From assembly GCF_947241125.1 (NCBI RefSeq), contig NZ_OX365700.1, positions 1,723,245 through 1,787,244 of the forward strand: a DNA stretch of 64,000 nucleotides, given 5' to 3'. The first letter of the stretch is position 1, and every line of letters begins with the position of its first letter. Below are positions 20,040-28,263 of this stretch, one piece after another. The stretch comes from Nitrospira tepida (GTDB taxonomy: Bacteria; Nitrospirota; Nitrospiria; Nitrospirales; Nitrospiraceae). The notes under the pieces were generated by a model that made no database searches, had not been told where the DNA came from, and saw only the letters and a program-made list of their open reading frames with translations. The translations under genes and the position numbers were made by a program.

Positions 20040-20056
20040 TTCATAGGGGTGCACTG

Positions 20057-20335
20057 GTGCAGATTGGTCTTCGTGATGCGAACCAGCAATTCTCTCGGCT
20101 GATAAAGGCTGTCAGGGGTGGCCGGGAAGTGTTGTTAACGGAGCGTGGTAGGCCGCTCGCAGTGATTCGGCCCATTCACCCCTCTGACCAAACCGAGTCG
20201 GCCATCCGAAGGCTTGAGACGGCCGGATTCCTGAGGCCGGCAGCCAAGCGGGGGGTACTGCCGTCCTGGAAGCCACGGGTGCTGCGTGGTGAATCACTGT
20301 CCAAGACGGTTCGCGAAGGGCGAGATGACCGGTGA
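20057..20335 (+). CDS. Phd/YefM-family antitoxin
   Basis: DNA-binding antitoxin of a type II module, 92 residues from the chosen start. The N-terminal part is QIGLRDANQQFSRLIKAVRGG followed by REVLLTERGRPLAVIRP, the usual Phd/YefM core. GTG 20057 is preferred over GTG 20027 or ATG 20030: AGGGG (20045-20049) gives a 7-base spacing, the family typically begins at this point, and the palindromic operator lies upstream. The C-terminal half (RGVLPSWKPRVLRGESLSKTV) would wrap the toxin. It overlaps the toxin start by 4 bases (GTGA). Confidence 0.88.
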   Translation: MQIGLRDANQQFSRLIKAVRGGREVLLTERGRPLAVIRPIHPSDQTESAIRRLETAGFLRPAAKRGVLPSWKPRVLRGESLSKTVREGRDDR

Positions 20336-20772
20336 CGCCGGCGCCCTGGGCCTATTTTGACACCAGCATGTTGGTGAAACGATACGTCAAGGAAGCAGGG
20401 TCCTCTGTTGCGCGAAAACTATTCCAGCGGTATCGGTTTCTTTCTTCCGCCGTGGCTCCAGTCGAAGTCCTCTCTGCGTTGGCCCGAAGGAGAGCCGCCG
20501 GCGAATTGACCCAGCGTGACTTTCTCGCTATTCGGGCAAGACTTCACAAGGATCGGGCTTACTGGGAGTTGATTGAAGTCGGGCCAATCGTGCTCAGTCA
20601 TGCCGAAGAGCTAGTCGAGAAAACAGGGCTCAGAACGCTCGATGCCCTGCATGTCGCATCCGCACTCAGCTTCCAGGCTGCTGTTAGCTTGACCATTCCC
20701 TTCGTTACCGCTGATATAAGGCAGCGCGAAGCGGCGGAAGCGCTATCCCTCAATCTGGTGTGGGTGGAATAG
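20332..20772 (+). CDS. vapC: PIN-domain toxin, VapC family
   Basis: Predicted ribonuclease toxin of 146 residues, neutralised by the overlapping antitoxin. The PIN acidic residues are all visible: Asp in AYFDTSMLVKRY, Glu in APVEVLSALARR, Asp in RTLDALHVASAL and Asp in VTADIRQ. The start is GTG 20332 inside the antitoxin stop. Nothing appears damaged, so the module is probably functional. It sits at the border of the accessory patch that runs to 24.05 kb. Confidence 0.9.
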   Translation: MTPAPWAYFDTSMLVKRYVKEAGSSVARKLFQRYRFLSSAVAPVEVLSALARRRAAGELTQRDFLAIRARLHKDRAYWELIEVGPIVLSHAEELVEKTGLRTLDALHVASALSFQAAVSLTIPFVTADIRQREAAEALSLNLVWVE

Positions 20773-20816
20773 CACCTGCCGCACGTCAGGAACCAGAGTC
20801 TACCAGGCCGGCCTAA

Positions 20817-21169
20817 CCCGCATTATTCATGAACGCTTCTGCTGCTTTGGCCCATTGCAACAGAGGAGCAACGGGCGCCCCGATTCGCCGCTGCGACAGA
20901 GCCAAAATGAGAAGTCGAAGGCAACGTACCTCTCCGCCGCGATGTGATCGGACGCGGCGGCTCAAGCGAAGCTTGGTATGGCGGGCGTGCTCGCCGCTTA
21001 GTCCCTCGACGTACTGTTTCAAGTACGCCTTGGTCCCTCGCGGCTGTGCTTGGGGGTACCCATTGCTCTTTTTCATTGCAATGGGTCCAACGCCTGGCGA
21101 CTGCCGGGTACCCGTTGCTCTTCACGATGCAACGGGTGGAACGCGACGAACCGTCATGAATAATGCGGG
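20817..21169. repeat. 353-bp cassette bounded by perfect 16-bp inverted repeats
   Basis: CCCGCATTATTCATGA at 20817-20832 is the exact reverse complement of 21154-21169. Inside are at least four hairpins: ACCCATTGC/GCAATGGGT and ACCCGTTGC/GCAACGGGT (two related copies at 21057-21130), a CGTAC/GTACG stem near 21009-21028, and structured repeat unit E at 20929-20981. No coding region is evident. The right boundary lies within the degenerate end of a dead relE frame. This looks like a non-autonomous mobile element (MITE-like) or a structured RNA cassette. No transposase is nearby. Confidence 0.65.
20929..20981 (+). repeat. Structured repeat, unit E (single copy)
   Basis: Arm CCGCCGCG (20934-20941), an 11-base loop, arm CGCGGCGG (20953-20960), then the tail AAGCGAAGCTTGGTATGG. 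It has the same plan as units A-D, but the stem sequence differs while pairing is fully kept. It lies within the 353-bp inverted-repeat cassette and is not followed by an RBS and gene. Confidence 0.75.
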
Positions 21170-21388
21170 CTCATCCTTCTTTCGATGCTGCGAGGCGAGC
21201 TCTTCATAGATAAATTGGCGATGGCAGACGGTCATGATGCGAATCGTGCGGGTCTTCCGATTGACGGCGTAGACAATGCGGAACCGGCGAACGCGAAACT
21301 TCCACAGTCCGTCGAGTTCGCGCAGCAGTGGCTCGCCACATTCGGGGTCAGCAGCAATGGCTCAAATCGCTGATTTGACGGAGCGCTT
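21122..21388 (-). pseudogene. Dead RelE/ParE-type toxin fragment
   Basis: Read on the minus strand, the frame gives DPECGEPLLRELDGLWKFRV then RRFRIVYAVNRKTRTIRI then VCHRQFIYEELA, the typical C-terminal half of a RelE toxin. An in-frame TGA (complement of 21362-21364) interrupts it before AIAADPE, and the N-terminal half is missing. The RHS-island inverted repeat begins where the missing part should be. The end runs into the 353-bp cassette. It was probably broken by insertion of one or both repeat elements. Confidence 0.7.
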
Positions 21389-21414
21389 CAAAAGTCAATA
21401 CTCATGCCTGGCCC
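21389..21414 (+). repeat. Left inverted repeat of the RHS island
   Basis: A 26-bp arm containing TCAATACTCATGCCTG. Its reverse complement stands at 24022-24047 with 24 of 26 bases identical. The arm also encodes the last residues of the lipoprotein gene at 21395. Confidence 0.7.
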
Positions 21415-21673
21415 CCCCCAATTTGGCCACTAAAACACCGTAGGGCTTATCAGGTATAATTTTTAAAAAAGTACTTTGCACCTCGTTCGGATAGTGCTTA
21501 AAGGTAACCTCTTTTTCTCTTCCTTCGACTACAAACCCCTTGCTGCTGAGTAAAGATTCCATTGTGGAAATATCACTGTAGCTCAGAGAGTCAGTTGTCA
21601 AGATGATCTCATAACCCGTTTTCTCGCAACCGGCTAAGCATAGCAGTAATCCCGCCACTAAAAAGAGTTTCAT
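21395..21673 (-). CDS. Small lipoprotein beside the RHS toxin tip (possible immunity protein)
   Basis: 92 residues with a lipoprotein signal (MKLFLVAGLLLCLAGC, Cys at residue 16). The rest has no recognised family. It begins 26 bp after the RHS stop on the same strand, the usual place of an immunity gene. Immunity to a periplasmic or membrane-acting toxin would fit a lipoprotein, but this is inferred from position. The C-terminus (RHEY) is encoded by the island's terminal inverted repeat, so the original end may have been replaced. Confidence 0.6.
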   Translation of the reverse strand: MKLFLVAGLLLCLAGCEKTGYEIILTTDSLSYSDISTMESLLSSKGFVVEGREKEVTFKHYPNEVQSTFLKIIPDKPYGVLVAKLGGARHEY

Positions 21674-21699
21674 AATTCGTTCTACTTCACCTCTTCACG

Positions 21700-23187
21700 T
21701 TACCATTGTGGCACCGGATGATAATAACGTTCAAGGAGACCAAACCTATGAGAACCATCTATGAACCCCGTTCCATTTATAAATCCAACTGCTCCACCTA
21801 CGGTCAAAGAAGCTGCATGAGCTGGAATGTATGCCAGCCCAAATTGAGTCCCTTGTGGCATATGACCAACTTCATGGTCTCTAATGGTCTTTCCTGGAAC
21901 TAACTGCTTATCCCTATATAAAGGATCACCAAGTTGTATTTCTGGTCCAGCGATGACATTTCCGAAGGTAACCAATCCTGGTGTATCGACATTATAGACA
22001 AACACTCCGTCGTTGAATGTAGGCTTTGTCATGTCCGATGCAATATAACCATAGGCATGCCCGATCGCCATGTTCGCCGCTTCTCCGGCAGCCCAGCCTA
22101 CCGCTCCCCACATCGCAGCCCGTCCAATCTCGCCTCCGGTTATCCCGGCATAGGTTGCACCAAAAACCGATCCTGTCAAAGCGCTGTTGAACAGTCTGTT
22201 CCCGATACTTCCCCATTCCATATTCCCAAATGGTCTGAAGCTCGGAGTCCCGAATGAGCTTGCCGCGCCAAACACGCTGCCAGTCAAGGCCCCCATTCCG
22301 ATATCTGAACGGGTCATCGCCGAAGATGTCGCACCTGCGCCTCCCCCCGCTAGGCCATATATGAGCGCTGCTTGTTCTGCTGTTGCTGCGATCCCGGACG
22401 TAATGGCACTTGCCCCTCCCATAAAACCACCGGTAACCGCGCCGATTGCCATGCCCTGCAAGAAATCCCCGCCTGTCACTGCCGATGTGGTACCCCTCAA
22501 TATGGCCCCGATTGCAACCCCAATGAGAATATCGTCTATGCCAAAGATATGCCCGCTTGGATCGGTATAGAGCAGCGGACTGTTTCGTGCATAGCTATAT
22601 CGATTCAGTGTCTGCGGGTCGGTATAGTTCTGCACAATGCTGTCCGGTGAGATAAACCTTCCGATTTCGGCATCATACAGCCGTGCGTTGTAGTTGTAGA
22701 GCCCCGTCTCATTGTCGAGTTCTTGATCGGTGTATTTATAGGGAACATCCACCGTCGGGGTGGCGCTGCTCTCGTTGGTCCGCGTCTCCCCGTAAGGATA
22801 GTAGGTCAGCGTTTGCACCAGAGCGCCCGTACCGTCGGTGATGACGCTGCTGGAGCCCAGGTGGTCTTGATGCCAATAGTGGACGGCCCCCGTCGTGACC
22901 GCCACCGAGGCGATGCGGGTGTCCCCGGCGAAGATGAACCGCGTGCAACTCGTGTTGTCGCACTCATAGAACCGATCGATATAGCGTGTGGTCGTCGTCC
23001 CGGCGATCTTCTTCACCCGCCCGCCATCGCCGTCGTAGACGAACGAAGTCGTTTCACCGTTGTGGGAGATCGTCAGCGGCTTATTCTCGAGGTTATACGT
23101 GTACGTCCGCCCGCCGCCGCTGATCAGGTTGCCGTTGGCGTCGTAGTTGTAGATTGCCCCGTCGCGGCCATCGCCCGAAGAACTCAC
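21700..23187 (-). CDS. RHS repeat-associated core protein, C-terminal part, with HEVGH tip domain
   Basis: 495 residues of the distal part of a polymorphic RHS/YD toxin. YD-type repeats (YNYDANGNL, YIDRFYE) lead to the RHS core GNRY-type signature region (HQDHLGSSSVITD, YYPYGE, ETGLYNYNARLYDAEIGRFI, DPSG). A Gly/Ala-rich linker follows, then a variable tip. The tip contains H438-E-V-G-H, a zinc-metallopeptidase-like HExxH motif, in IRDHEVGHMPQG. The frame begins at a GTG with a stop shortly upstream and no long YD region, so the gene is truncated at its 5' end. It is probably an orphan tip left by recombination and may not be expressed. Confidence 0.82.
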   Translation of the reverse strand: MSSSGDGRDGAIYNYDANGNLISGGGRTYTYNLENKPLTISHNGETTSFVYDGDGGRVKKIAGTTTTRYIDRFYECDNTSCTRFIFAGDTRIASVAVTTGAVHYWHQDHLGSSSVITDGTGALVQTLTYYPYGETRTNESSATPTVDVPYKYTDQELDNETGLYNYNARLYDAEIGRFISPDSIVQNYTDPQTLNRYSYARNSPLLYTDPSGHIFGIDDILIGVAIGAILRGTTSAVTGGDFLQGMAIGAVTGGFMGGASAITSGIAATAEQAALIYGLAGGGAGATSSAMTRSDIGMGALTGSVFGAASSFGTPSFRPFGNMEWGSIGNRLFNSALTGSVFGATYAGITGGEIGRAAMWGAVGWAAGEAANMAIGHAYGYIASDMTKPTFNDGVFVYNVDTPGLVTFGNVIAGPEIQLGDPLYRDKQLVPGKTIRDHEVGHMPQGTQFGLAYIPAHAASLTVGGAVGFINGTGFIDGSHRFGLLERYYHPVPQW

Positions 23188-23428
23188 GAAGCGGGAAGCG
23201 GACAGGAAGACACAATTCCAACCGGCAGCGGGGAAAGCAGCAACTCACCCAGCACAGCTACCTGGGATTGTTAGTCAGGAAGGTACGAGCCAGGCATTTC
23301 TCGGGAAGGGCAACGAGATCGATATCGTGCGGGAAAGGAACTTGGTGGAAGGGGCTATCATCGTCCGGCAGCTCGAGCCAGTAGCAGTGTTACTGCAAGA
23401 AACCGCGACGGGAATCGACACAGATTGA
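23153..23428 (+). pseudogene. Start-less open frame meeting the RHS gene head to head
   Basis: The + frame is open from 23153 to a TGA at 23426-23428 without any ATG. It reads EELTKREADRKTQFQPAAGK, later LGKGNEIDIVRERNLVEGA and IIVRQLEPVAVLLQETATG. Composition and codon choice look coding rather than random. It overlaps the first codons of the RHS frame on the opposite strand, so a recombination junction near 23165-23230 may have removed its 5' end. No family was recognised. Confidence 0.35.
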
Positions 23429-23619
23429 AAGATCAGCACCGGCCTCCTAGGGAGACAGAGGAATCTGCCTCGGCGAGCCCTCGGATTTACGAATCAACGA
23501 CTCCCGACACAGTCATCCTGGTAGGAACGATCGCTCCTGGCGAGTGTCCAATCAGGGCCATTTCAAACCTAGGCCAATTCGGCTCGCTCGGGAACAACGC
23601 GGTTAGTTCTATCGCACAT

Positions 23620-24003
23620 TCACTCAGGCACGATGTTGTATAATGCGGTCAAATAGTTGTGAGCCCTTTCGGCATAATAAGCCTTCATACGAGGATTGAA
23701 GTTTGATCGTCCCGCTTCAATATCCTCAAGAAGTCGATGAAGGTCCTCGCGCAACTCAATAAACCCTAGGCCTGCAGCAAGCATAGCTGCGGCCATGCTC
23801 TCAGGTTCTCTTCGGAGCGCCAACCACGAGCGCAGTGCGTCCAGCGCTACTTTGCGTTCATCAGGCTCTTGAACGAGAAGCCTCGCCATGTGTTCTCTGA
23901 GATATTCGTATGTCACTTCTCCGGAATCTCGCGCTGGACTCCTTTTCATTATGTATAACATCCATTCTATGAATTCATCCTTAGTCATGGCAGGGTTCGC
24001 CAT
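23620..24003 (-). CDS. Hypothetical protein of 127 residues in the RHS island
   Basis: A mostly helical, acidic soluble protein (DEFIEWMLYIMKRSP, ALRSWLALRREPESMAAAML, IELREDLHRLLEDIEAG). There is no signal peptide or membrane segment. An alternative start at Met6 (23988) is possible. It lies inside the inverted-repeat-bounded island upstream of the RHS fragment. A role as an immunity protein of an earlier toxin tip is possible but unsupported. Family not recognised. Confidence 0.6.
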   Translation of the reverse strand: MANPAMTKDEFIEWMLYIMKRSPARDSGEVTYEYLREHMARLLVQEPDERKVALDALRSWLALRREPESMAAAMLAAGLGFIELREDLHRLLEDIEAGRSNFNPRMKAYYAERAHNYLTALYNIVPE

Positions 24004-24021
24004 CCTGAAGGGTCGTAGATA

Positions 24022-24047
24022 GGGTCAGGCATGAGTATTGAGTTTTG
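24022..24047 (-). repeat. Right inverted repeat of the RHS island
   Basis: Contains CAGGCATGAGTATTGA and matches the complement of 21389-21414 at 24 of 26 positions. Together the arms enclose about 2.66 kb holding the lipoprotein, RHS tip, start-less frame and 127-residue gene. Confidence 0.7.
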
Positions 24048-24107
24048 GCACTATTTCTCGTCGCGCAGCATGTATTTCGGAGGCGAGTCGCTGGGTGCTC
24101 TTACCTC

Positions 24108-26393
24108 TCACGCGCCAAACGACCGATCGAAGAAACCTCGGGCGGTTGCCGAATGACGATCGAGATCGGCCTGGAATTGCCGCGCGCCGGCTGCCCAGTC
24201 CTCGCGCCCGTAGCCGATCCGCCGGGCGAGAAAAACGAAATCGTCCGAGTCCGCCGGCGGGAGCAACAGGTCCCTCGTGTTCCCCCGGACCATGCGCAAT
24301 CCGTCGACCAGCCGGCGGAAAAAAAGATAGGCTTCGCGGAGCTGTGCTGCGATTTCGGCCGGCAGGATGTCGCAGGAGACGAGCGCGGCGAGCGCGGCCA
24401 AGGTATTGGGCGTGCGCAGCGTCGCATGCTGATGCCCGTGCATGAGTTGCAGATATTGGACGGCATATTCGATATCGATGAGCCCGCCGCGACTGTACTT
24501 CACGTTGAAGCGTCCAGGCTCGACCAATTCCGCGACCTGCCGGTGCCGGAGATCGAGCGCGATGGTTAAATCCCAGGGAGCGCCGCTGTAAACGAAATCG
24601 TCTCGATGGCGCTCAACCAGCCGGCCAAGCCCTTCGTCGCCGGCGATCGCACGCAGCTTGATCAAGGCCTGCCGTTCAAACGGCGCGGCGGACCCGATGG
24701 GGCTGTAATACTGTTTGAACTCATCCAGCGTGTTGGCGAGCGAGCCCTTGCTCCCGTGCGGCCGCAGGCGGACGTCGATGTGAAAGATCCCTTCCTGTTT
24801 TGCCTCGATCCATTGCAACAATTCCTGGACGAGCCGCTCGAAGAACTCGCTGTTGGCCATCTTGGAGGCTCCGGCCGTGTGGCCGGACCCCTCATAGACC
24901 AGCATGATCTCGATGTCGGAGGCATACCCCAGTTCGCGCCCTCCCAGCTTGCCGGCGCCGAGCAGCACGGATGGACAACGGCTTCCGCCGGCCAGGCGGG
25001 GGACGCCGAAGAGCTTGGTCAGTTTCTTCAGACAGTCCTCTAAGGTTTGAGCAAGGATCACTTCGGCCAGTTCGGTGAGGGCCAGGGAGAACTCCGGCAA
25101 GCCGGAATCACTCTCCAGCAGGTGCTTCATGTCGATCCTGAAGAGCTCCTGATCCTTGAACTGATTCAAGGCCTGCCGGCGCTGCTTTTCCGTGCGGCAG
25201 CGCGCCAATCGTTGCTTGAGCGATGTCGCCAGCTTGGCTTTCGGCACCCGCATGGGAAGCGATTGGTAGTCTTCGAGCATCGGCAGCAGGTTCGCGTGTT
25301 GCCGCCGGAGGAAGTCCTCCCAGAGAAAATCGCTGGCCCCGAGCAGTTGGGCGAGCAGCGGCAGAGTTTTCTTATGGATGATCCGCAAGAGGCCGACCGG
25401 CCTGGTTGCGATTCGTGTCCCGCGTCGCGCCCCCATCAGCTCGTCGAGAAAGAGATCGAAATGGGCGATGGCCTTGGCCGGGTCCGGAGCGAAGGTGAGG
25501 GCGTGGGTGAATTGCTTGATCAGGGTCGCGGTGAGTTGCAGCTCCTGCTGCTCGGCCTGGTCCGAGAGTTTCTGGCCTTGCCGGTTCCGCACGTGGAATT
25601 CGTCATGGACGAGGAGGCCGCGGTTTTCGACCCGGGCCTTATGGATATAAATGTTGCGCATGGCCAGCGCGTTCGCCAGCGCGTAGAGAAAGGCCGGCGT
25701 ATCGGTCGATTGAATGACCATGATCGTGTCGGTAGGAGACGACTGATTATCGAAGCGGATCTCCACCGGCTCAAGCAACGTGGTGAAGGCCCCGCGGCGG
25801 CGGCTCAGCATTTCCACCAGGCGGCGGTTGACCTGGCGCCGGACATCTTCAAGGCGGGACTCGTCCAGCAACCGGACGATCAGGCTCAGCTCGTCGATCA
25901 GTTGGTGCTGTTCCTGCGGCCCGAAGCGGACATGGTCGAGCGGCCGGACGCGAAAGAGATCGACGATCTTTTTGCGACTGAGACCGGGGCGAGTCGCGCG
26001 GGGTCGTCCGAACCGGTGACGGACCGGCGCAGCAGGGGCTGGGCCGGCTTCCTCGAATGTGTAAATGAGCCCTTCGCGGATGTCCAACCCGAAGGCCGAG
26101 AGGAGGCCGCAGATGGCCGCAAACTCCGAAAAATAATCGTAGGCCACGATCGAGATCGTCAGAAGGCCGTCCGCATACGGTGAGATCTGCACCTGGCAAG
26201 GCTCCCGCAGGGTCAGGCGATCGGCGAGCGTGAGGTGCGTCGCCATCAAGTCGATCGGCTGTTGCCGGAGATAGTCCTCGTCCATCCGCGTGACGAAGTC
26301 GCGGATGACAGCCGGGTCGATCTGCTGACAGTGGCGCTGGAGCCGCTCGATCAGTTCCGGACGATCAATCGCGGATGCGGCCGCCCGCTTCAT
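24108..26393 (-). CDS. GlnE-like nucleotidyltransferase with N-terminal ACT-type domains
   Basis: 761 residues. The first ~300 carry two ACT-like segments (TISIVAYDYFSEFAAICGLL; TIMVIQSTDTPAFLYALANA), which are not part of standard GlnE. The remainder is one GlnE nucleotidyltransferase half with GAGKLGGRELGYASD then IEIMLVY, plus the GlnE helical region (RLRPHGSKGSLANTLDEFKQ; GGLIDIEYAVQYLQL). It resembles the C-terminal adenylylation half of E. coli GlnE. The second metal-binding Asp of the SDxD motif is Glu here (SDIE), so activity could be altered. It is divergent from a second GlnE-half gene 122 bp away. The ACT domains suggest direct amino-acid sensing. Exact reaction is inferred. Confidence 0.85.
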   Translation of the reverse strand: MKRAAASAIDRPELIERLQRHCQQIDPAVIRDFVTRMDEDYLRQQPIDLMATHLTLADRLTLREPCQVQISPYADGLLTISIVAYDYFSEFAAICGLLSAFGLDIREGLIYTFEEAGPAPAAPVRHRFGRPRATRPGLSRKKIVDLFRVRPLDHVRFGPQEQHQLIDELSLIVRLLDESRLEDVRRQVNRRLVEMLSRRRGAFTTLLEPVEIRFDNQSSPTDTIMVIQSTDTPAFLYALANALAMRNIYIHKARVENRGLLVHDEFHVRNRQGQKLSDQAEQQELQLTATLIKQFTHALTFAPDPAKAIAHFDLFLDELMGARRGTRIATRPVGLLRIIHKKTLPLLAQLLGASDFLWEDFLRRQHANLLPMLEDYQSLPMRVPKAKLATSLKQRLARCRTEKQRRQALNQFKDQELFRIDMKHLLESDSGLPEFSLALTELAEVILAQTLEDCLKKLTKLFGVPRLAGGSRCPSVLLGAGKLGGRELGYASDIEIMLVYEGSGHTAGASKMANSEFFERLVQELLQWIEAKQEGIFHIDVRLRPHGSKGSLANTLDEFKQYYSPIGSAAPFERQALIKLRAIAGDEGLGRLVERHRDDFVYSGAPWDLTIALDLRHRQVAELVEPGRFNVKYSRGGLIDIEYAVQYLQLMHGHQHATLRTPNTLAALAALVSCDILPAEIAAQLREAYLFFRRLVDGLRMVRGNTRDLLLPPADSDDFVFLARRIGYGREDWAAGARQFQADLDRHSATARGFFDRSFGA

Positions 26394-26433
26394 GGCCCTG
26401 TGAAGACCTCCAGGATTCCGAGATGAGGGTTCG

Positions 26434-26462
26434 TTGTCCTTGCAGAGTCCCGCCAGTATAAT
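26434..26462 (+). promoter_or_regulatory. Sigma-70-type promoter for the + strand glnE gene
   Basis: TTGTCC (26434-26439) and a perfect TATAAT (26457-26462) with a 17-bp spacer. Transcription would start near 26469, so an ATG at 26471 would be almost leaderless. This favours ATG 26516 as the start. Confidence 0.6.
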
Positions 26463-26515
26463 CCATCGCGATGCGAAGTAAACATCGATCCCTCGTCCGC
26501 GCGCCTGTGTCTTCT

Positions 26516-28192
26516 ATGTCTCAACACAACCGGCCGGACCCGACCCCCTTGCTCTTTGCGGAAGGACTCGATCCGCAGGAGGTCGCACGGCTGCTCCGTC
26601 CTTACGGGCTGACCGACTGGCGCGAGGCGGACGCGAACATCCAATCCCTGGCGGGCGATCCGCTGACACGCCAGAAGTTGGGCGCCATCCTGTCCGATTT
26701 GCTGGCCGGGATTGCCGAGACGGCCGATCCGGACCGGGCTCTGGTCCATTGGGATCGGTACGTCCAGGCCACCCTCAACCGGGGGACGTTATACGACTAT
26801 CTCCGGGAGTCGCCCCGGCTGCTCCATTACCTCTGCGTGATCTTCGGCAACAGTCCGGCCATGGCGGATACGCTCATCCGAGACCCAACCCTGGTCTATT
26901 GGCTGGCCAGTCCGGGAGTGCTGGATCAGGCTCCGACGCCGCGCACATTGCGCATATCGCTTGATCACATGCTCAGCAACGTGTCGGCCAAGGAACTGCA
27001 ACTCGACGCGCTGCGACGATTCAAGCGGCGGGAGATGCTGCGGATCGGAATGCGCGATCTCTTGCGGCTGGCCTCCGTGTCGGAGACGACGACCGCCCTC
27101 TCTGACCTGGCCTGTGTGCTGATTCACGCGGCCTATGGGATCGTAGAGGCGGACCTGCGAAGCCTCTACGGCCGTCCGCGCGAGCGGAATCGCCGGGGCG
27201 AATGGTTGGACAGCGGATTCGCCGTGATCGGCATGGGGAAGTTGGGAGGGCGGGAACTGAACTACAGCTCGGACGTTGATCTGATCTATGTCTATTCGGA
27301 CGACGGGATGACCACCGGCCCGGACAACCAAGGGCAGCGGGCATCACAAAGCGCGCGCGGTATCACCAATGAGGAATATTTTGAACATCTTGCCCGGGAA
27401 CTGACCCATGCATTGACCGACGTGACCACGGAGGGGACCGTCTTCCGGGTGGATCTGCGGCTTCGGGCCGAGGGCACGGTGGGACAGTTGTGCCGCTCGC
27501 TCAAAAGTTATGAACAGTATTACGCGACCCGCGGCCAAACGTGGGAACGGATGGCATTGCTGAAAGCGGCGCCGGTAGCCGGTGATCAGCAGGTGGGGCG
27601 GACGTTTCTTCGGCGCATGAGACCGTTCATCCTGGGGCACGGGCATCCGACCGAGAGTGACAGCCGCCGCCTCCTGCTGGAAGTCCGGGGGGTGAAGGAC
27701 ATGATCGATCGGAAGATCGCGAAGCGAGGCCAGGAGTCGCGCAACGTCAAGCTCGGGACCGGCGGCATCCGCGAAATCGAGTTCCTGGTCCAAAGCATTC
27801 AATTGCTCGGGGGGCGACGGATGCCGGCGATCTGGCAGCGGGGCACGCAGGCGTCGTTGAAACGATTCCAGGAAGCGGGGCTGCTGGCAAGGTCGGAAGC
27901 GGAGACACTGGCCAAAGCCTATGTGTTTCTGCGCGACGTGGAGCATAAGCTCCAAATGGTGCACGATCTCCAGACCCACGCCCTGCCGGAAGACGCGCAG
28001 GAACTGACCCGTTGCGCGGTTCGGCTCGGATACGACGCCGCGAATCGCTCCGAGGCCATGGCGTGTTTTCTCGCGGACCATCGAAGCCATACGGAATATG
28101 TGAACGGCTTGTTCCGCACGTTCTTCGTGCACCCGGAACAGTCTGCGCTCTTACGCCGGGTCATGAAGCGGGTCTCCGCGGCCCGCGGCTGA
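26516..28192 (+). CDS. glnE: Glutamate-ammonia-ligase adenylyltransferase half (GlnE, single catalytic unit)
   Basis: About 558 residues with one GlnE nucleotidyltransferase (GMGKLGGRELNYSSDVDLIY, both Asp kept) and one GlnE helical domain (FRVDLRLRAEGTVGQLCRSL; KLGTGGIREIEFLVQSIQLL). E. coli GlnE is about 946 residues with two such halves. This protein matches the N-terminal (deadenylylating) half best. Together with the minus-strand gene it would rebuild a full GlnE, controlling GlnA Tyr397. ATG 26471 is an alternative start. The gene converges with groEL over a strong shared hairpin. Confidence 0.9.
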   Translation: MSQHNRPDPTPLLFAEGLDPQEVARLLRPYGLTDWREADANIQSLAGDPLTRQKLGAILSDLLAGIAETADPDRALVHWDRYVQATLNRGTLYDYLRESPRLLHYLCVIFGNSPAMADTLIRDPTLVYWLASPGVLDQAPTPRTLRISLDHMLSNVSAKELQLDALRRFKRREMLRIGMRDLLRLASVSETTTALSDLACVLIHAAYGIVEADLRSLYGRPRERNRRGEWLDSGFAVIGMGKLGGRELNYSSDVDLIYVYSDDGMTTGPDNQGQRASQSARGITNEEYFEHLARELTHALTDVTTEGTVFRVDLRLRAEGTVGQLCRSLKSYEQYYATRGQTWERMALLKAAPVAGDQQVGRTFLRRMRPFILGHGHPTESDSRRLLLEVRGVKDMIDRKIAKRGQESRNVKLGTGGIREIEFLVQSIQLLGGRRMPAIWQRGTQASLKRFQEAGLLARSEAETLAKAYVFLRDVEHKLQMVHDLQTHALPEDAQELTRCAVRLGYDAANRSEAMACFLADHRSHTEYVNGLFRTFFVHPEQSALLRRVMKRVSAARG

Positions 28193-28263
28193 GTCGCGAG
28201 ATTGCCTTCTCCCCTTTGGGGAAGAGGGCAGGGCTGAGGAGGCAGAGCCGCAGCGCCGTAAAA

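Noticed and set aside
22723..23274. 183-codon + frame opposite the RHS gene
   Set aside because: Antisense of the conserved RHS core; no independent support.
20817..24047. Insertion sequence with transposase
   Set aside because: Inverted repeats are present, but no frame in the region resembles a transposase or integrase.
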